Below the pieces are notes generated by a model, which worked only from the letters and a program-made list of their open reading frames with translations, was not told the DNA's origin and made no database searches. 42,561 nucleotides of DNA. Origin: an uncultured Bacteroides sp. Lineage in GTDB: Bacteria; Bacteroidota; Bacteroidia; Bacteroidales; Bacteroidaceae. Each line of letters begins with the position of its first letter. Position 1 is the stretch's first letter. This document shows positions 23,838 through 31,440 of this stretch, piece by piece. The position numbers and the translations under genes are program-made. The stretch spans positions 1-42,561 of the forward strand of contig CAJJYX010000005.1 of NCBI GenBank assembly GCA_905197435.1, given 5' to 3'.

Positions 23838-23855
23838 ATAAAAGCATTATCTTTG
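23824..23855 (+). promoter_or_regulatory. promoter of the LytS/LytTR pair
   Basis: TTTC (23824-23827), 20 bases, then TATCTTTG (23848-23855). One mismatch in the -33. The -33 lies inside the inverted repeat at 23817-23837. Transcription would start near 23859, only about 4 bases before ATG 23863, so the mRNA may be almost leaderless. Confidence 0.55.
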
Positions 23856-23862
23856 TATCATT

Positions 23863-24927
23863 ATGAAACAACAGCTTCCCAACCCACGCCGTCGCGGCAT
23901 TGAAGTCTTGATACACATCATAGGCTGGGGAATCGTGTTCGGCTTTCCCTTTCTGATGATGACACGGAGCGGATTCAACATCACCTGGATGGACTATTTG
24001 CGCCATGGCAGTATCATCCCCCTCTCCTTCCTCATCGTGTTCTACGCGAATTATTGCTTCCTGATTCCACGATATCTATTCGAAGGACACATCAAGCAGT
24101 ATTTGCTGCTGAACGCGCTACTGATTATCTGCATCACGGCCGGTGCGCATCTGTGGCAGGAATATATGTTCCAGGCACACGCCCACGGCGGCAAAGGCGA
24201 CAAACGCATGGGGCCTCCCAAATGGATATTCATCCTGCGCGATGCCTTTTCCATGATACTTACCGTGGGCCTGAGCGCAGCCATCAAAATGAGCGGGCGC
24301 TGGGTACAGATGGATGCCGCCCGCCGCGAAGCCGAGAAGAGCCGTACGGAAGCCGAACTGAAGAATCTGCGCAACCAGCTGAATCCGCATTTCCTGCTCA
24401 ACACGCTGAACAATATCTACGCCCTTATCGCTTTCGATACAGACAAAGCACAAGCCGCCGTCCAGGAACTGAGCCGGCTTCTGCGCCATGTGCTGTACGA
24501 TAATCAGCAGAACTTCGTCACCCTGGGCAAAGAAATGGATTTCATCCGCAACTACATCGAACTGATGCGCATCCGTCTGTCTGCCAACGTCACCGTGGAA
24601 ACCCAGATAGACGTACGCCCCGACAGCTCTACCGAAATAGCCCCTCTCATCTTCATCTCCCTCATAGAGAATGCCTTCAAGCATGGCATCTCCCCTACCG
24701 AACCCAGCTTTATCCATATCCATTTCAGCGAAAGTCCCGGAGAAATATGCTGTGAAATAACCAACAGCTATCATCCCAAAAGCCTGACTGATAAAAGCGG
24801 AAGCGGCATCGGACTGGAGCAGGTGCACAAACGCCTGGAGCTGACCTATCCCGGCCATTACAACTGGCAGCAGGGAGTGAGTGAAGACAAGAAAGAGTAT
24901 AAATCGGTTTTAATCATAAAAATATGA
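23863..24927 (+). CDS. LytS/YehU-type sensor histidine kinase
   Basis: A 354-aa kinase. Four predicted helices in the first 150 residues (roughly 15-32, 45-67, 73-92 and 120-142) with almost no periplasmic domain, which suggests sensing within the membrane. A short coiled-coil linker (ARREAEKSRTEAELKNLRNQ) leads to the His_kinase motif QLNPHFLLNTLNNI, whose His is the phosphorylation site, then an N-box FISLIENAFKHGIS and a G-box GSGIGLEQVHKRL. Paired with a LytTR regulator whose gene overlaps it by 4 bases. It lies after the efflux genes, 244 bases on, with its own promoter, and may control them in response to envelope stress or a transported compound. Confidence 0.92.
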   Translation: MKQQLPNPRRRGIEVLIHIIGWGIVFGFPFLMMTRSGFNITWMDYLRHGSIIPLSFLIVFYANYCFLIPRYLFEGHIKQYLLLNALLIICITAGAHLWQEYMFQAHAHGGKGDKRMGPPKWIFILRDAFSMILTVGLSAAIKMSGRWVQMDAARREAEKSRTEAELKNLRNQLNPHFLLNTLNNIYALIAFDTDKAQAAVQELSRLLRHVLYDNQQNFVTLGKEMDFIRNYIELMRIRLSANVTVETQIDVRPDSSTEIAPLIFISLIENAFKHGISPTEPSFIHIHFSESPGEICCEITNSYHPKSLTDKSGSGIGLEQVHKRLELTYPGHYNWQQGVSEDKKEYKSVLIIKI

Positions 24928-25625
24928 ATCTGAATTGTGCAATTGTAGATGACGAGCCCCTCGCTTTGGGGCTTCTGGAAAGCTACGTCAACAAAACTCC
25001 TTTTTTGCAATTGGTGGGGAAATACTCCAGTGCAGTGCAGGCTATGAACGAGCTGCCCGAAAAGCACATCGACCTGCTTTTCCTTGACATCCAGATGCCG
25101 GAGTTGAATGGATTGGAGTTCTCTAAGATGGTAGATTTCAAGACCCGCATTGTTTTCACTACCGCTTTCGGCCAATATGCCATAGATGGTTACAAAGTCA
25201 ATGCACTGGATTACTTGCTGAAGCCCATCTCCTATGTTGATTTTTTACAGGCTGCCAACAAGGCTGTGCAATGGTTCGAATTATTGCAGCAGCCGAAGGA
25301 AGAGATACAAAGCATTTTTGTAAAAAGCGAATACAAGCTGGTACAGATAGAGCTGAACAAAATCTTATACATAGAAGGGTTGAAGGATTATCTCAAAATC
25401 TATGAGGAAGATTCTCCCAAACCCGTCCTGTCTTTAATGAGCATGAAAGCAATGGAAGAGCTTCTGCCTGCCTCACGTTTCATGCGTGTACACCGTTCCT
25501 ACATTGTCCAGAAAGACAAAATACGCATCATAGACCGTGGACGAATTGTTTTCGGAAAGAATTACATTCCGATAAGCGATAGTTACAAACAGGCTTTTCA
25601 GGAATTTTTAGACCAAAGAAGCTGA
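24924..25625 (+). CDS. LytTR-family response regulator
   Basis: A 233-aa regulator. Receiver domain about 1-120 with the acidic pair DDE near residue 9 and phospho-acceptor Asp55 (LLFLDIQMPELNG), Thr in FTTAFGQYA and Lys in LLKPISYVDF. C-terminal LytTR DNA-binding domain about 135-230 (YKLVQIELNKILYIEGLKDY and SRFMRVHRSYIV). LytTR domains bind direct repeats about 21 bp apart, matching repeats found before the kinase gene. The start overlaps the kinase stop (ATGA), so the two are translated together. Confidence 0.93.
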   Translation: MNLNCAIVDDEPLALGLLESYVNKTPFLQLVGKYSSAVQAMNELPEKHIDLLFLDIQMPELNGLEFSKMVDFKTRIVFTTAFGQYAIDGYKVNALDYLLKPISYVDFLQAANKAVQWFELLQQPKEEIQSIFVKSEYKLVQIELNKILYIEGLKDYLKIYEEDSPKPVLSLMSMKAMEELLPASRFMRVHRSYIVQKDKIRIIDRGRIVFGKNYIPISDSYKQAFQEFLDQRS

Positions 25626-25683
25626 AATAATCGACCAATTCGTCGATAAAATCGAAGAGTACATCGATTTCTTATAGAATCTT

Positions 25684-25714
25684 TTTGCATATTAAAATAT
25701 GTTTTTTACCTTTG
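25684..25714 (+). promoter_or_regulatory. promoter of a short transcript after the LytTR gene
   Basis: TTTG (25684-25687), 19 bases, TACCTTTG (25707-25714): a good consensus promoter with a start near 25718. Just upstream is a weak AT-rich hairpin (AAATCGA 25649-25655 with TCGATTT 25664-25670) that may end the kinase/regulator transcript. Confidence 0.68.
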
Positions 25715-25717
25715 CAT

Positions 25718-25830
25718 CGAACAGATAGGAGTTGTGAAACTCCCCCAATAGAATAGTTTAGTTAAGTCTAGTTTAGTTTTTGTGTGAAGCACTTCCTCCG
25801 TGAGCGAACGACAGGAAGTGCTTTTGTTTT
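25718..25830 (+). ncRNA. candidate small RNA of about 110 nt
   Basis: The unit runs from a consensus promoter to a strong terminator and contains no ATG. The 5' end folds into a perfect 6-bp hairpin, GGAGTT (25728-25733) with AACTCC (25738-25743), closed by GTGA, a GNRA-type tetraloop. A 43-base AT-rich linker with repeated TAGTTTAGTT words follows, then the 11-bp terminator stem. Only a GTG-initiated 5-codon frame (GTGAAACTCCCCCAATAG) could be translated. It stands alone between the LytTR gene and the convergent DUF4493 operon. Alternatives are a leader that ends prematurely or a tiny peptide gene. I do not recognise a named RNA family. Confidence 0.6.
25787..25830 (+). terminator. strong intrinsic terminator of the short transcript
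   Basis: An 11-bp perfect stem AAGCACTTCCT (25787-25797) with AGGAAGTGCTT (25813-25823), a 15-base loop, then TTGTTTT on the plus strand. On the minus strand no T-run follows, so it mainly serves plus-strand transcripts. Confidence 0.82.
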
Positions 25831-25868
25831 AGATGTATCATGCACTTACGAGAAAAAGCAGATTCCCA

Positions 25869-26606
25869 TCATTTCGCAGTAAGTTGCAAAATTTGATTGT
25901 CGAGGCAGTCCATCGATAATCGTACCTTGTCTGCCGAATGTATAGTCAAGAAATAAGATATGACATAAACCGTTCCACCGTTCAGAACCTGGTTATATGT
26001 ATGGTCTTGTCTGAACGATTCATTGTCTTTATTAGTGGCTTCCAATGAATACGCCAACAGTGCATCATCTGCGGGCAGGTCAAAGTAGGCAGTCTCACTG
26101 TTTTGTAGAGTAAGGGTACGGTCGCCCAATGTAATCGTAAAGATATAACTGTTGAACCAAGTATCCAATATATCTTGGGGCAAAACAAGGCTTACACCGA
26201 AATTTATCATGGGAACTTTTACATTGAGATAGCTCACCTTTTCTGGCTCGATGGTGAAAGTTTGTTCTTTATAATATTTCGGTTCGCCTTTTTCATTGTT
26301 ATCATAAGAAGTATTGTGATTGGGAGAATAGGCTTTTAAAATGTAATTGCCTGCTTCAAGTTCTATTTTGCCGGATGCTTCGGCGGCTCCTGCATCGTAC
26401 TTTATGACGGGAGTGCCATCGGCTTTCAATATTTCGATGGCGATGTCAGGAGAAACGGCACGAGTGGAAATAGAAGAGACGGTGCCCGTCCCTATTTCAA
26501 GGGAAGCAAGAGACAGGTAGCCTTTACCGACAGTTAACGGAGCGTCTTCCTGTTGGCAGGAGACAAGGGAGAATATTATCAGTGTGTATAATAAAATCTG
26601 TTTCAT
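25869..26606 (-). CDS. DUF4493-like lipoprotein, last gene of the surface operon
   Basis: A 245-aa lipoprotein. The frame is open to 26675, but I start at ATG 26606 (MKQILLYTLIIFSLVSCQQ), which gives a signal peptide with lipobox LVSC and lies 5 bases after the previous gene; the upstream part overlaps that gene. After the lipobox it reads GKGYLSLASLEI, then a T-R-A motif (SISTRAVSPD), then a beta-rich region (AGNYILKAYSPNH). This start pattern is shared with the other DUF4493 proteins of the operon. No PCMD domain. Probably an outer-membrane, surface-exposed beta-sandwich protein; function unknown. Confidence 0.75.
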   Translation of the reverse strand: MKQILLYTLIIFSLVSCQQEDAPLTVGKGYLSLASLEIGTGTVSSISTRAVSPDIAIEILKADGTPVIKYDAGAAEASGKIELEAGNYILKAYSPNHNTSYDNNEKGEPKYYKEQTFTIEPEKVSYLNVKVPMINFGVSLVLPQDILDTWFNSYIFTITLGDRTLTLQNSETAYFDLPADDALLAYSLEATNKDNESFRQDHTYNQVLNGGTVYVISYFLTIHSADKVRLSMDCLDNQILQLTAK

Positions 26607-26611
26607 GTTAT

Positions 26612-28783
26612 TTATCTTATATAGTTCAATGAAAGATCGTCTATCTTTAATACACTGCCCATATGAACGGTCCAATTTCCGATAGTAGGATAATTGATAG
26701 TTGTTCCTTTTTCAAAATCATTTCCATCAAGGGACGTCTTATTAGATGCCAAAAATTGAACACATATTGTCGTCGCCTTCTTGTCTGTTACACTATATGT
26801 AAAATTGACTACAGCTTGTTTATATGAGTTGTCTTCTTCAGAATATGCTACCGGCTCGTAAGTTCCGGATGCGATTTCCTCATCACCACTTTTCAAGGAC
26901 ACTACTACTTTGAACGCATCCGACTTATATGGTTTGTATTTATACCAGAAAGACAACGAGGTTGGACGTGAGGCAAAGGCGTGTCCTTGAACAATTCCCG
27001 AATTGTATGAACCGATGAACAGACTTCCTACCATTGCTCCTCCCACATAAGTACCCGATGTGTTGGCATAACCGCTGCCGCATCCCGACAGATACATCAG
27101 CGCAGCTTTACTTCCTCCATGGGCATCTTCTGTATAACTTACACATGATGCGAAACATCCCTCATACCATATACCCATAGCTAAAGTACCACCTTGTGCC
27201 AAATCATTGTTCGTATCCCACCAAGAAGTTCCGGCTGCACCAGCAGCATAAGGGTGGAATGTGTAATATTCCTTGTCTTTGGACATGAACCCTGATTTCT
27301 TTTTGGTTTCAATATACCAGTCTTCCATATTTGAGTTAGGCAATTGAATGGGTGTTTCAAGCACGACATCTACAGTGTTATTCGAATCAATATAGTTTCT
27401 GAAACAGGCTTTTACTTTATAATTCTTATCCGCCGGGGCATCATCGAATTTAATGGTATTATCTTTAGAGTCATGCCATGTCACACCGCCATCCGCACTA
27501 TACATATATACTATATTCTCTCTAATCTTTTCAGCATTCCCGGTTGTTACTGTTATTTCGTCAATAGTAAACTCTTTTGTCCAGCAGTTCCCGTCTTGCA
27601 CACTTACCGAGAACTCCGGCTTCACCACCTTGATCTGATAATCCTCACCGGTTTCGCTGCTCCAACGATTATTCGCTTTCACATTCACTTTAATCGTATT
27701 GATAACTTCCTTTCCCGCATCTGTGATCAAATTGGCAGTCAGTGCATTCAAATCAATCTGTCCTTCTTGTGAAACACCATCAATGACAGGAAGCGTGATG
27801 CCGATACTGTTTAAGTGCGTGCGCTCCTCTTCCGTCATTCCGGAAAGGGTATAAGTCTTGTTGTACTCTGCGTATTGCGCATCCTTAAAGTCGAGTGTAA
27901 ATTCCACATCCTGCACAGGAGAACAAGTGGTGTAACGGATAACGGCATCCGAGAGTGCATCTGCCGTTTCGGTATATGTCAGTGAATTACTTCCACCGAA
28001 ACCGGTCACTTTGGGCTTCGGCAACCATTCTACGGGTATCGTTTCGCTTATGTTGACTTTTTCTATTTCTACCTTATCTATAGTGAATATGGCTCCTGAT
28101 GCAGGGATTGCCGCTCCCACTGATAGCATGGTGTGCATTCCGGCTTCAAAAGTCCCGGGTAGTTTTGTATCCTCTATTTCCATTGAAACTTCCTTTCCGC
28201 TATCTTTCAACTGGGCATGAAATTCCAACTTGACAACAGAACCTGCACGGAGATAGGCACTCTTTCCTGTATCCTCATTTTTGATATCGAGAGATGAATT
28301 CTCCACTCTTACCTTTACATAATATAAGCTATAAAACTTTTCAAACTTTTCAGGATTAGTGAATCTTACGGAGAGCAAACTGTTGGCCACAGAGCAAGGA
28401 AGGACTACGGAAGTGGTCTTGCCTGCTGTCACTTCTGCTTCTGTGCTGCCTTTATAGTAAGGGCTGTCCCATGCCAATACGGGATTTTCACCATAAGTAG
28501 CTGTCAGGCTATAGAAGCCTGCAGATGCGGGGATGATACCGGAAGTATAGGCTGCATCATAAATAGTGCCTCCGGTCTTATGACTTGTAATGGTAAGGTT
28601 GAAATTTTCGGCAATGGGTTTTCCTATTTCGGCAGGGGTGGCACGTGAAGTGACTGCCACTGCTTCATCGTTCAGTGATATCAGGAAACCGCAGCATGTT
28701 GTATCCCATTCCTCACCGCTGTGGCAAGCTGCAAGAAGAATACTTAGTGATAACAGATAAAGAAAATCAAAAACTCGTTTCAT
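26612..28783 (-). CDS. DUF4493 and PCMD domain lipoprotein
   Basis: A 723-aa lipoprotein. Signal peptide with lipobox LAAC at about residue 20. DUF4493 (about 25-270) includes a T-S-R-A motif and the strand pattern ASAGFYSLTATYGENP followed by YYKGSTEAEVTAGKTT. Middle beta domains of about 270-490. The C-terminal PCMD domain (PF13201, putative carbohydrate metabolism domain) covers about 490-723, beginning NSNMEDWYIE, with the W-D-T-x-N motif (SWWDTNNDLAQGG), SFWYKYKP and a final KIDDLSLNY. PCMD is thought to be a jelly-roll sugar-binding or hydrolase-like domain, with no proven activity that I know of. Fifteen bases separate it from the PCMD gene upstream. Confidence 0.78.
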   Translation of the reverse strand: MKRVFDFLYLLSLSILLAACHSGEEWDTTCCGFLISLNDEAVAVTSRATPAEIGKPIAENFNLTITSHKTGGTIYDAAYTSGIIPASAGFYSLTATYGENPVLAWDSPYYKGSTEAEVTAGKTTSVVLPCSVANSLLSVRFTNPEKFEKFYSLYYVKVRVENSSLDIKNEDTGKSAYLRAGSVVKLEFHAQLKDSGKEVSMEIEDTKLPGTFEAGMHTMLSVGAAIPASGAIFTIDKVEIEKVNISETIPVEWLPKPKVTGFGGSNSLTYTETADALSDAVIRYTTCSPVQDVEFTLDFKDAQYAEYNKTYTLSGMTEEERTHLNSIGITLPVIDGVSQEGQIDLNALTANLITDAGKEVINTIKVNVKANNRWSSETGEDYQIKVVKPEFSVSVQDGNCWTKEFTIDEITVTTGNAEKIRENIVYMYSADGGVTWHDSKDNTIKFDDAPADKNYKVKACFRNYIDSNNTVDVVLETPIQLPNSNMEDWYIETKKKSGFMSKDKEYYTFHPYAAGAAGTSWWDTNNDLAQGGTLAMGIWYEGCFASCVSYTEDAHGGSKAALMYLSGCGSGYANTSGTYVGGAMVGSLFIGSYNSGIVQGHAFASRPTSLSFWYKYKPYKSDAFKVVVSLKSGDEEIASGTYEPVAYSEEDNSYKQAVVNFTYSVTDKKATTICVQFLASNKTSLDGNDFEKGTTINYPTIGNWTVHMGSVLKIDDLSLNYIR

Positions 28784-28798
28784 ACCACACGTTGTTTT

Positions 28799-30475
28799 TT
28801 ACTCGTAAATCAATTCAAAATTGTCTATCCATAATTTGCTGCCTGCCCCTCCGGTAAAGAAGTCACCGTATTTACTGGCACTGGCTACTACTACGATGTA
28901 TTTGGGAGTACGGTTCATGTAGCGATATTCCAACGGTAAGTCCACTTGTTGATAACTACTGACGTTCTCACCTTTTATCAACTCTGCATACGCAATGATA
29001 TGTGGATCATTTTTCTCGAACAATTGCCGTTCACTCGGACGGGTACGAATTTCCCGGGGCGCATCCCAATCGGTCAGCGCAATGTAGATATGGCAAGAGT
29101 CCGGGCGTCCCTTCAAATATTGGTAGTCATCGTCACCAACCTTATCTATAGTAGCAGATGTGTATTTGTAATTAATCCGTAACTTTGACGGAAAGGCTGT
29201 AAAAGGCTGTCCGAAACTCAATACACCATTGGTTCCGACAGTTTTCAAGTAACTGCCGGTAAAGATGTTTCCCGCGGCAAATTTAATTACCAAATATTTG
29301 GACTCCAACAAGGCTGCTTTCCCACTGCCATTGCAGGTGTCATCGGTAGGCACGGAATTACTGTCACTGATGGTAGTGGCTCCACGATTGCCTGTGTCCC
29401 AGAAAGAAGTACCACCCGATGCCCATGGATTCCACAGCTTGCCGTCTTGATGCCATGTATCGAAATCGGCATCGGTCAGAACTGTGGCAGGAGCAGTTGT
29501 AAATGATTGCTCGCTTCCTGCAGAGCCGTCTATACTGACACGATACAGATAATCAGTAGCCGGTGTGAGAGCGCTTAAAGTGGCGGTAAAGCTGATTCCC
29601 GTTACTGTAACGGCTGATGACGGCAGTGTGCCCCAGTTGTTTGCCCCGGCTTTTTTATATTCAATGACAGGCTGTTTGCCACTTTGTATTCCCCCTGACA
29701 ATATGGCGCCGGTGGTCATGGGAAATATTTTTGTAGAGGATGATTCTTCATCCTTCTGATAGACATAAACAGTCCATTTATAACTTGCTTCTTCCCACGC
29801 ATTGTTAACATAGAAAGTGACAGGTTGGGAAAAATCATAAGAGTCAGAGGCTGTAGGGTCGGGAACTACCGTACCGTGCACTCCTCCCAAATTGAAAGAT
29901 GAGACATGAATACGGTCTAATGCTTGCTTCTTGGAGACATATATTACCACGTTCCGGTTAATGTCATCCACCACAGCTTTCCCTATCTGGTTCTCCAATA
30001 CAATTTCCCGCTTGATAATTTGCTTCACGCTGACTTTCCACACATAGTCCTGATAAGTGCGCAGAGTAAAGGTGACAGGTTGGGAAAAATTGATGCGGGT
30101 ATCCGAAGACAAGGGAATGTTTTCCAAAGATTCAAAGCCGATGGTCGGGAATTTGGAAAAATTATTGCATGCCGCAGAGTCGGGAATGAGTGTGGCATCA
30201 TTGCTCACGGCGAGTTTCGTGATGCGCAGCTTTTTCAAATCTGCAGTATCATCTATATAAAGGGAAATAGTACGGTCTGTTTTGTTGATAGTGGCTTGCG
30301 TACTGCTGTTGCCGTCGGCATCACATTGTCCTTCCACCTCCAAAGCCTGGATGCTTCCGTCCACAATGGGATATGGAATATCATTCTCTATCGCGCAGGC
30401 ACCCAATAAAAATATATATGCAACACCGCAAAGTACCCGTATGCCTTTGTTATATCTCGATATGTTCATTTTCAA
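28799..30475 (-). CDS. PCMD domain lipoprotein without DUF4493
   Basis: A 558-aa lipoprotein with lipobox LGAC. Two similar N-terminal beta units (about 40-130 and 150-240), each with an I-x-x-x-x-R-x-I-x-I-Y-I pattern (NKTDRTISLYI and DDINRNVVIYV), resemble DUF5018-like bacterial Ig repeats. An FN3-like unit follows (about 260-330, LTPATDYLYRVSIDG), then PCMD (about 335-558) with DADFDTWHQDG, SFWDTGNRGATT, FGQPFTAFPSKLR, SKYGDFFTGG and LWIDNFELIYE. The PCMD part is very close by eye to that of the 590-aa protein in the same operon. Surface carbohydrate binding is inferred, not shown. Confidence 0.78.
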   Translation of the reverse strand: MKMNISRYNKGIRVLCGVAYIFLLGACAIENDIPYPIVDGSIQALEVEGQCDADGNSSTQATINKTDRTISLYIDDTADLKKLRITKLAVSNDATLIPDSAACNNFSKFPTIGFESLENIPLSSDTRINFSQPVTFTLRTYQDYVWKVSVKQIIKREIVLENQIGKAVVDDINRNVVIYVSKKQALDRIHVSSFNLGGVHGTVVPDPTASDSYDFSQPVTFYVNNAWEEASYKWTVYVYQKDEESSSTKIFPMTTGAILSGGIQSGKQPVIEYKKAGANNWGTLPSSAVTVTGISFTATLSALTPATDYLYRVSIDGSAGSEQSFTTAPATVLTDADFDTWHQDGKLWNPWASGGTSFWDTGNRGATTISDSNSVPTDDTCNGSGKAALLESKYLVIKFAAGNIFTGSYLKTVGTNGVLSFGQPFTAFPSKLRINYKYTSATIDKVGDDDYQYLKGRPDSCHIYIALTDWDAPREIRTRPSERQLFEKNDPHIIAYAELIKGENVSSYQQVDLPLEYRYMNRTPKYIVVVASASKYGDFFTGGAGSKLWIDNFELIYE

Positions 30476-30493
30476 TGGTCTGTTATCAATTGT

Positions 30494-31357
30494 TTAAAGG
30501 TAGAATGTCATTCCGATATTGATGGAAAACAAATTGATTTTGAAGTTACCCGATGAAGTCCTTCTTGTTCCACTCTCAATCTGATTGGTTGTTTGGTTCT
30601 GCCATTTAAAATTATATCCCATAACGCCTACAGACACTTCGACAGCCGACCAGTTGGTAATGAAAGCAGCCATACCCGGAGCAATACCTATCTGCAAGTT
30701 ATGTGCCCGCTCAAAAGTACCGTCATATTCAGTGCCCGATCCGGTAGAATTCTTGCCGGTACTGTAACCATAAGTCAGCCGCACTTCATTGAACAAGCCG
30801 AAAATTTTGCTTTTCCCAATGGGCATATAAGTACGCAAAAAGCCCGATACTTCATACTTATGTTCCAGCCAATAAAGGTCCTTCAAATTGATATTGAAGT
30901 CTTCTCCTAAATTGAGTTCAAAGTTGGACATGTCAAGATAGGTACGGTTATAGGCAAAACGTACGCCCGCAGCGACATTGTCCTTGAAGAAATAACCGAG
31001 GTAAGGACTGAGACTGAAAGTATATCCCAGGCCTTTCACATCTTTCAGTACCAGAAAATTCAGATTATCCTCCTCATGTTCGGAATAAGAAACGGTACCT
31101 CCCGCCATCCATTGTCCTTTGGGAATGAACGTTGTTTTCATGATTTCCCGGTCAATGCGTTGGGGACGTAGCATTTTCTTTTTCTTCGCTGTGGCCGTTG
31201 CCGGGGCAATAGGCTGTATTGCCTCGAAATAGACATGCCCCGTAGAGTCGGTCAATATAAGGCTGTCTCCTTTTATGGTTTTGCCAACAAGTGTCTGGGA
31301 CTTGGAAGAGGCACAAATAATTGTCAAAAGTATGCAGAGTACAAGTTTTGCTCTCAT
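30494..31357 (-). CDS. outer-membrane beta-barrel protein of the DUF4493/PCMD operon
   Basis: A 287-aa protein with a signal peptide of about 20 residues (MRAKLVLCILLTIICASSKS) and no lipobox. From about residue 75 on it consists of amphipathic beta strands with aromatic girdles (WMAGGTVSYSEHEEDN, FSLSPYLGYFF, AAGVRFAYNRTYLDM, VRLTYGYSTGKNS) and ends in FSINIGMTFYL, with a C-terminal aromatic-containing strand as in many outer-membrane barrels. I expect about 8-10 strands. It could be the membrane anchor or export pore for the lipoproteins encoded around it. No closer family recognised. Confidence 0.7.
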   Translation of the reverse strand: MRAKLVLCILLTIICASSKSQTLVGKTIKGDSLILTDSTGHVYFEAIQPIAPATATAKKKKMLRPQRIDREIMKTTFIPKGQWMAGGTVSYSEHEEDNLNFLVLKDVKGLGYTFSLSPYLGYFFKDNVAAGVRFAYNRTYLDMSNFELNLGEDFNINLKDLYWLEHKYEVSGFLRTYMPIGKSKIFGLFNEVRLTYGYSTGKNSTGSGTEYDGTFERAHNLQIGIAPGMAAFITNWSAVEVSVGVMGYNFKWQNQTTNQIESGTRRTSSGNFKINLFSINIGMTFYL

Positions 31358-31371
31358 TGATTGATAAGCTA

Positions 31372-31409
31372 TAATCGGAAGAGGAATACGGAGAGTCCCC
31401 TTCCGATTA
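31372..31409. promoter_or_regulatory. strong intercistronic hairpin
   Basis: A perfect 10-bp inverted repeat, TAATCGGAAG (31372-31381) with CTTCCGATTA (31400-31409), extends inward by three more pairs after one mismatch, leaving a 10-base loop. It fills much of the 83-base gap between the 590-aa gene and the barrel gene, the largest gap within the operon. No T-run follows on the minus strand, so it is more likely an mRNA stabilising or processing element than a terminator. Confidence 0.6.
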
Positions 31410-31440
31410 AGGTTTATTACTTGGTTACTATTTGAATATC

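Noticed and set aside
23652..23903. An 83-codon frame with a 7-residue repeat (LGTDIHN, LGTCIHR) upstream of the kinase.
   Set aside because: The 7-residue period is the translation of the 21-bp DNA repeats; the frame runs into the kinase gene and has no ribosome-binding site.
25787..25830. Terminator acting also for the convergent DUF4493 operon.
   Set aside because: On the minus strand the stem is followed by CACACAAAAAC, with no T-run.
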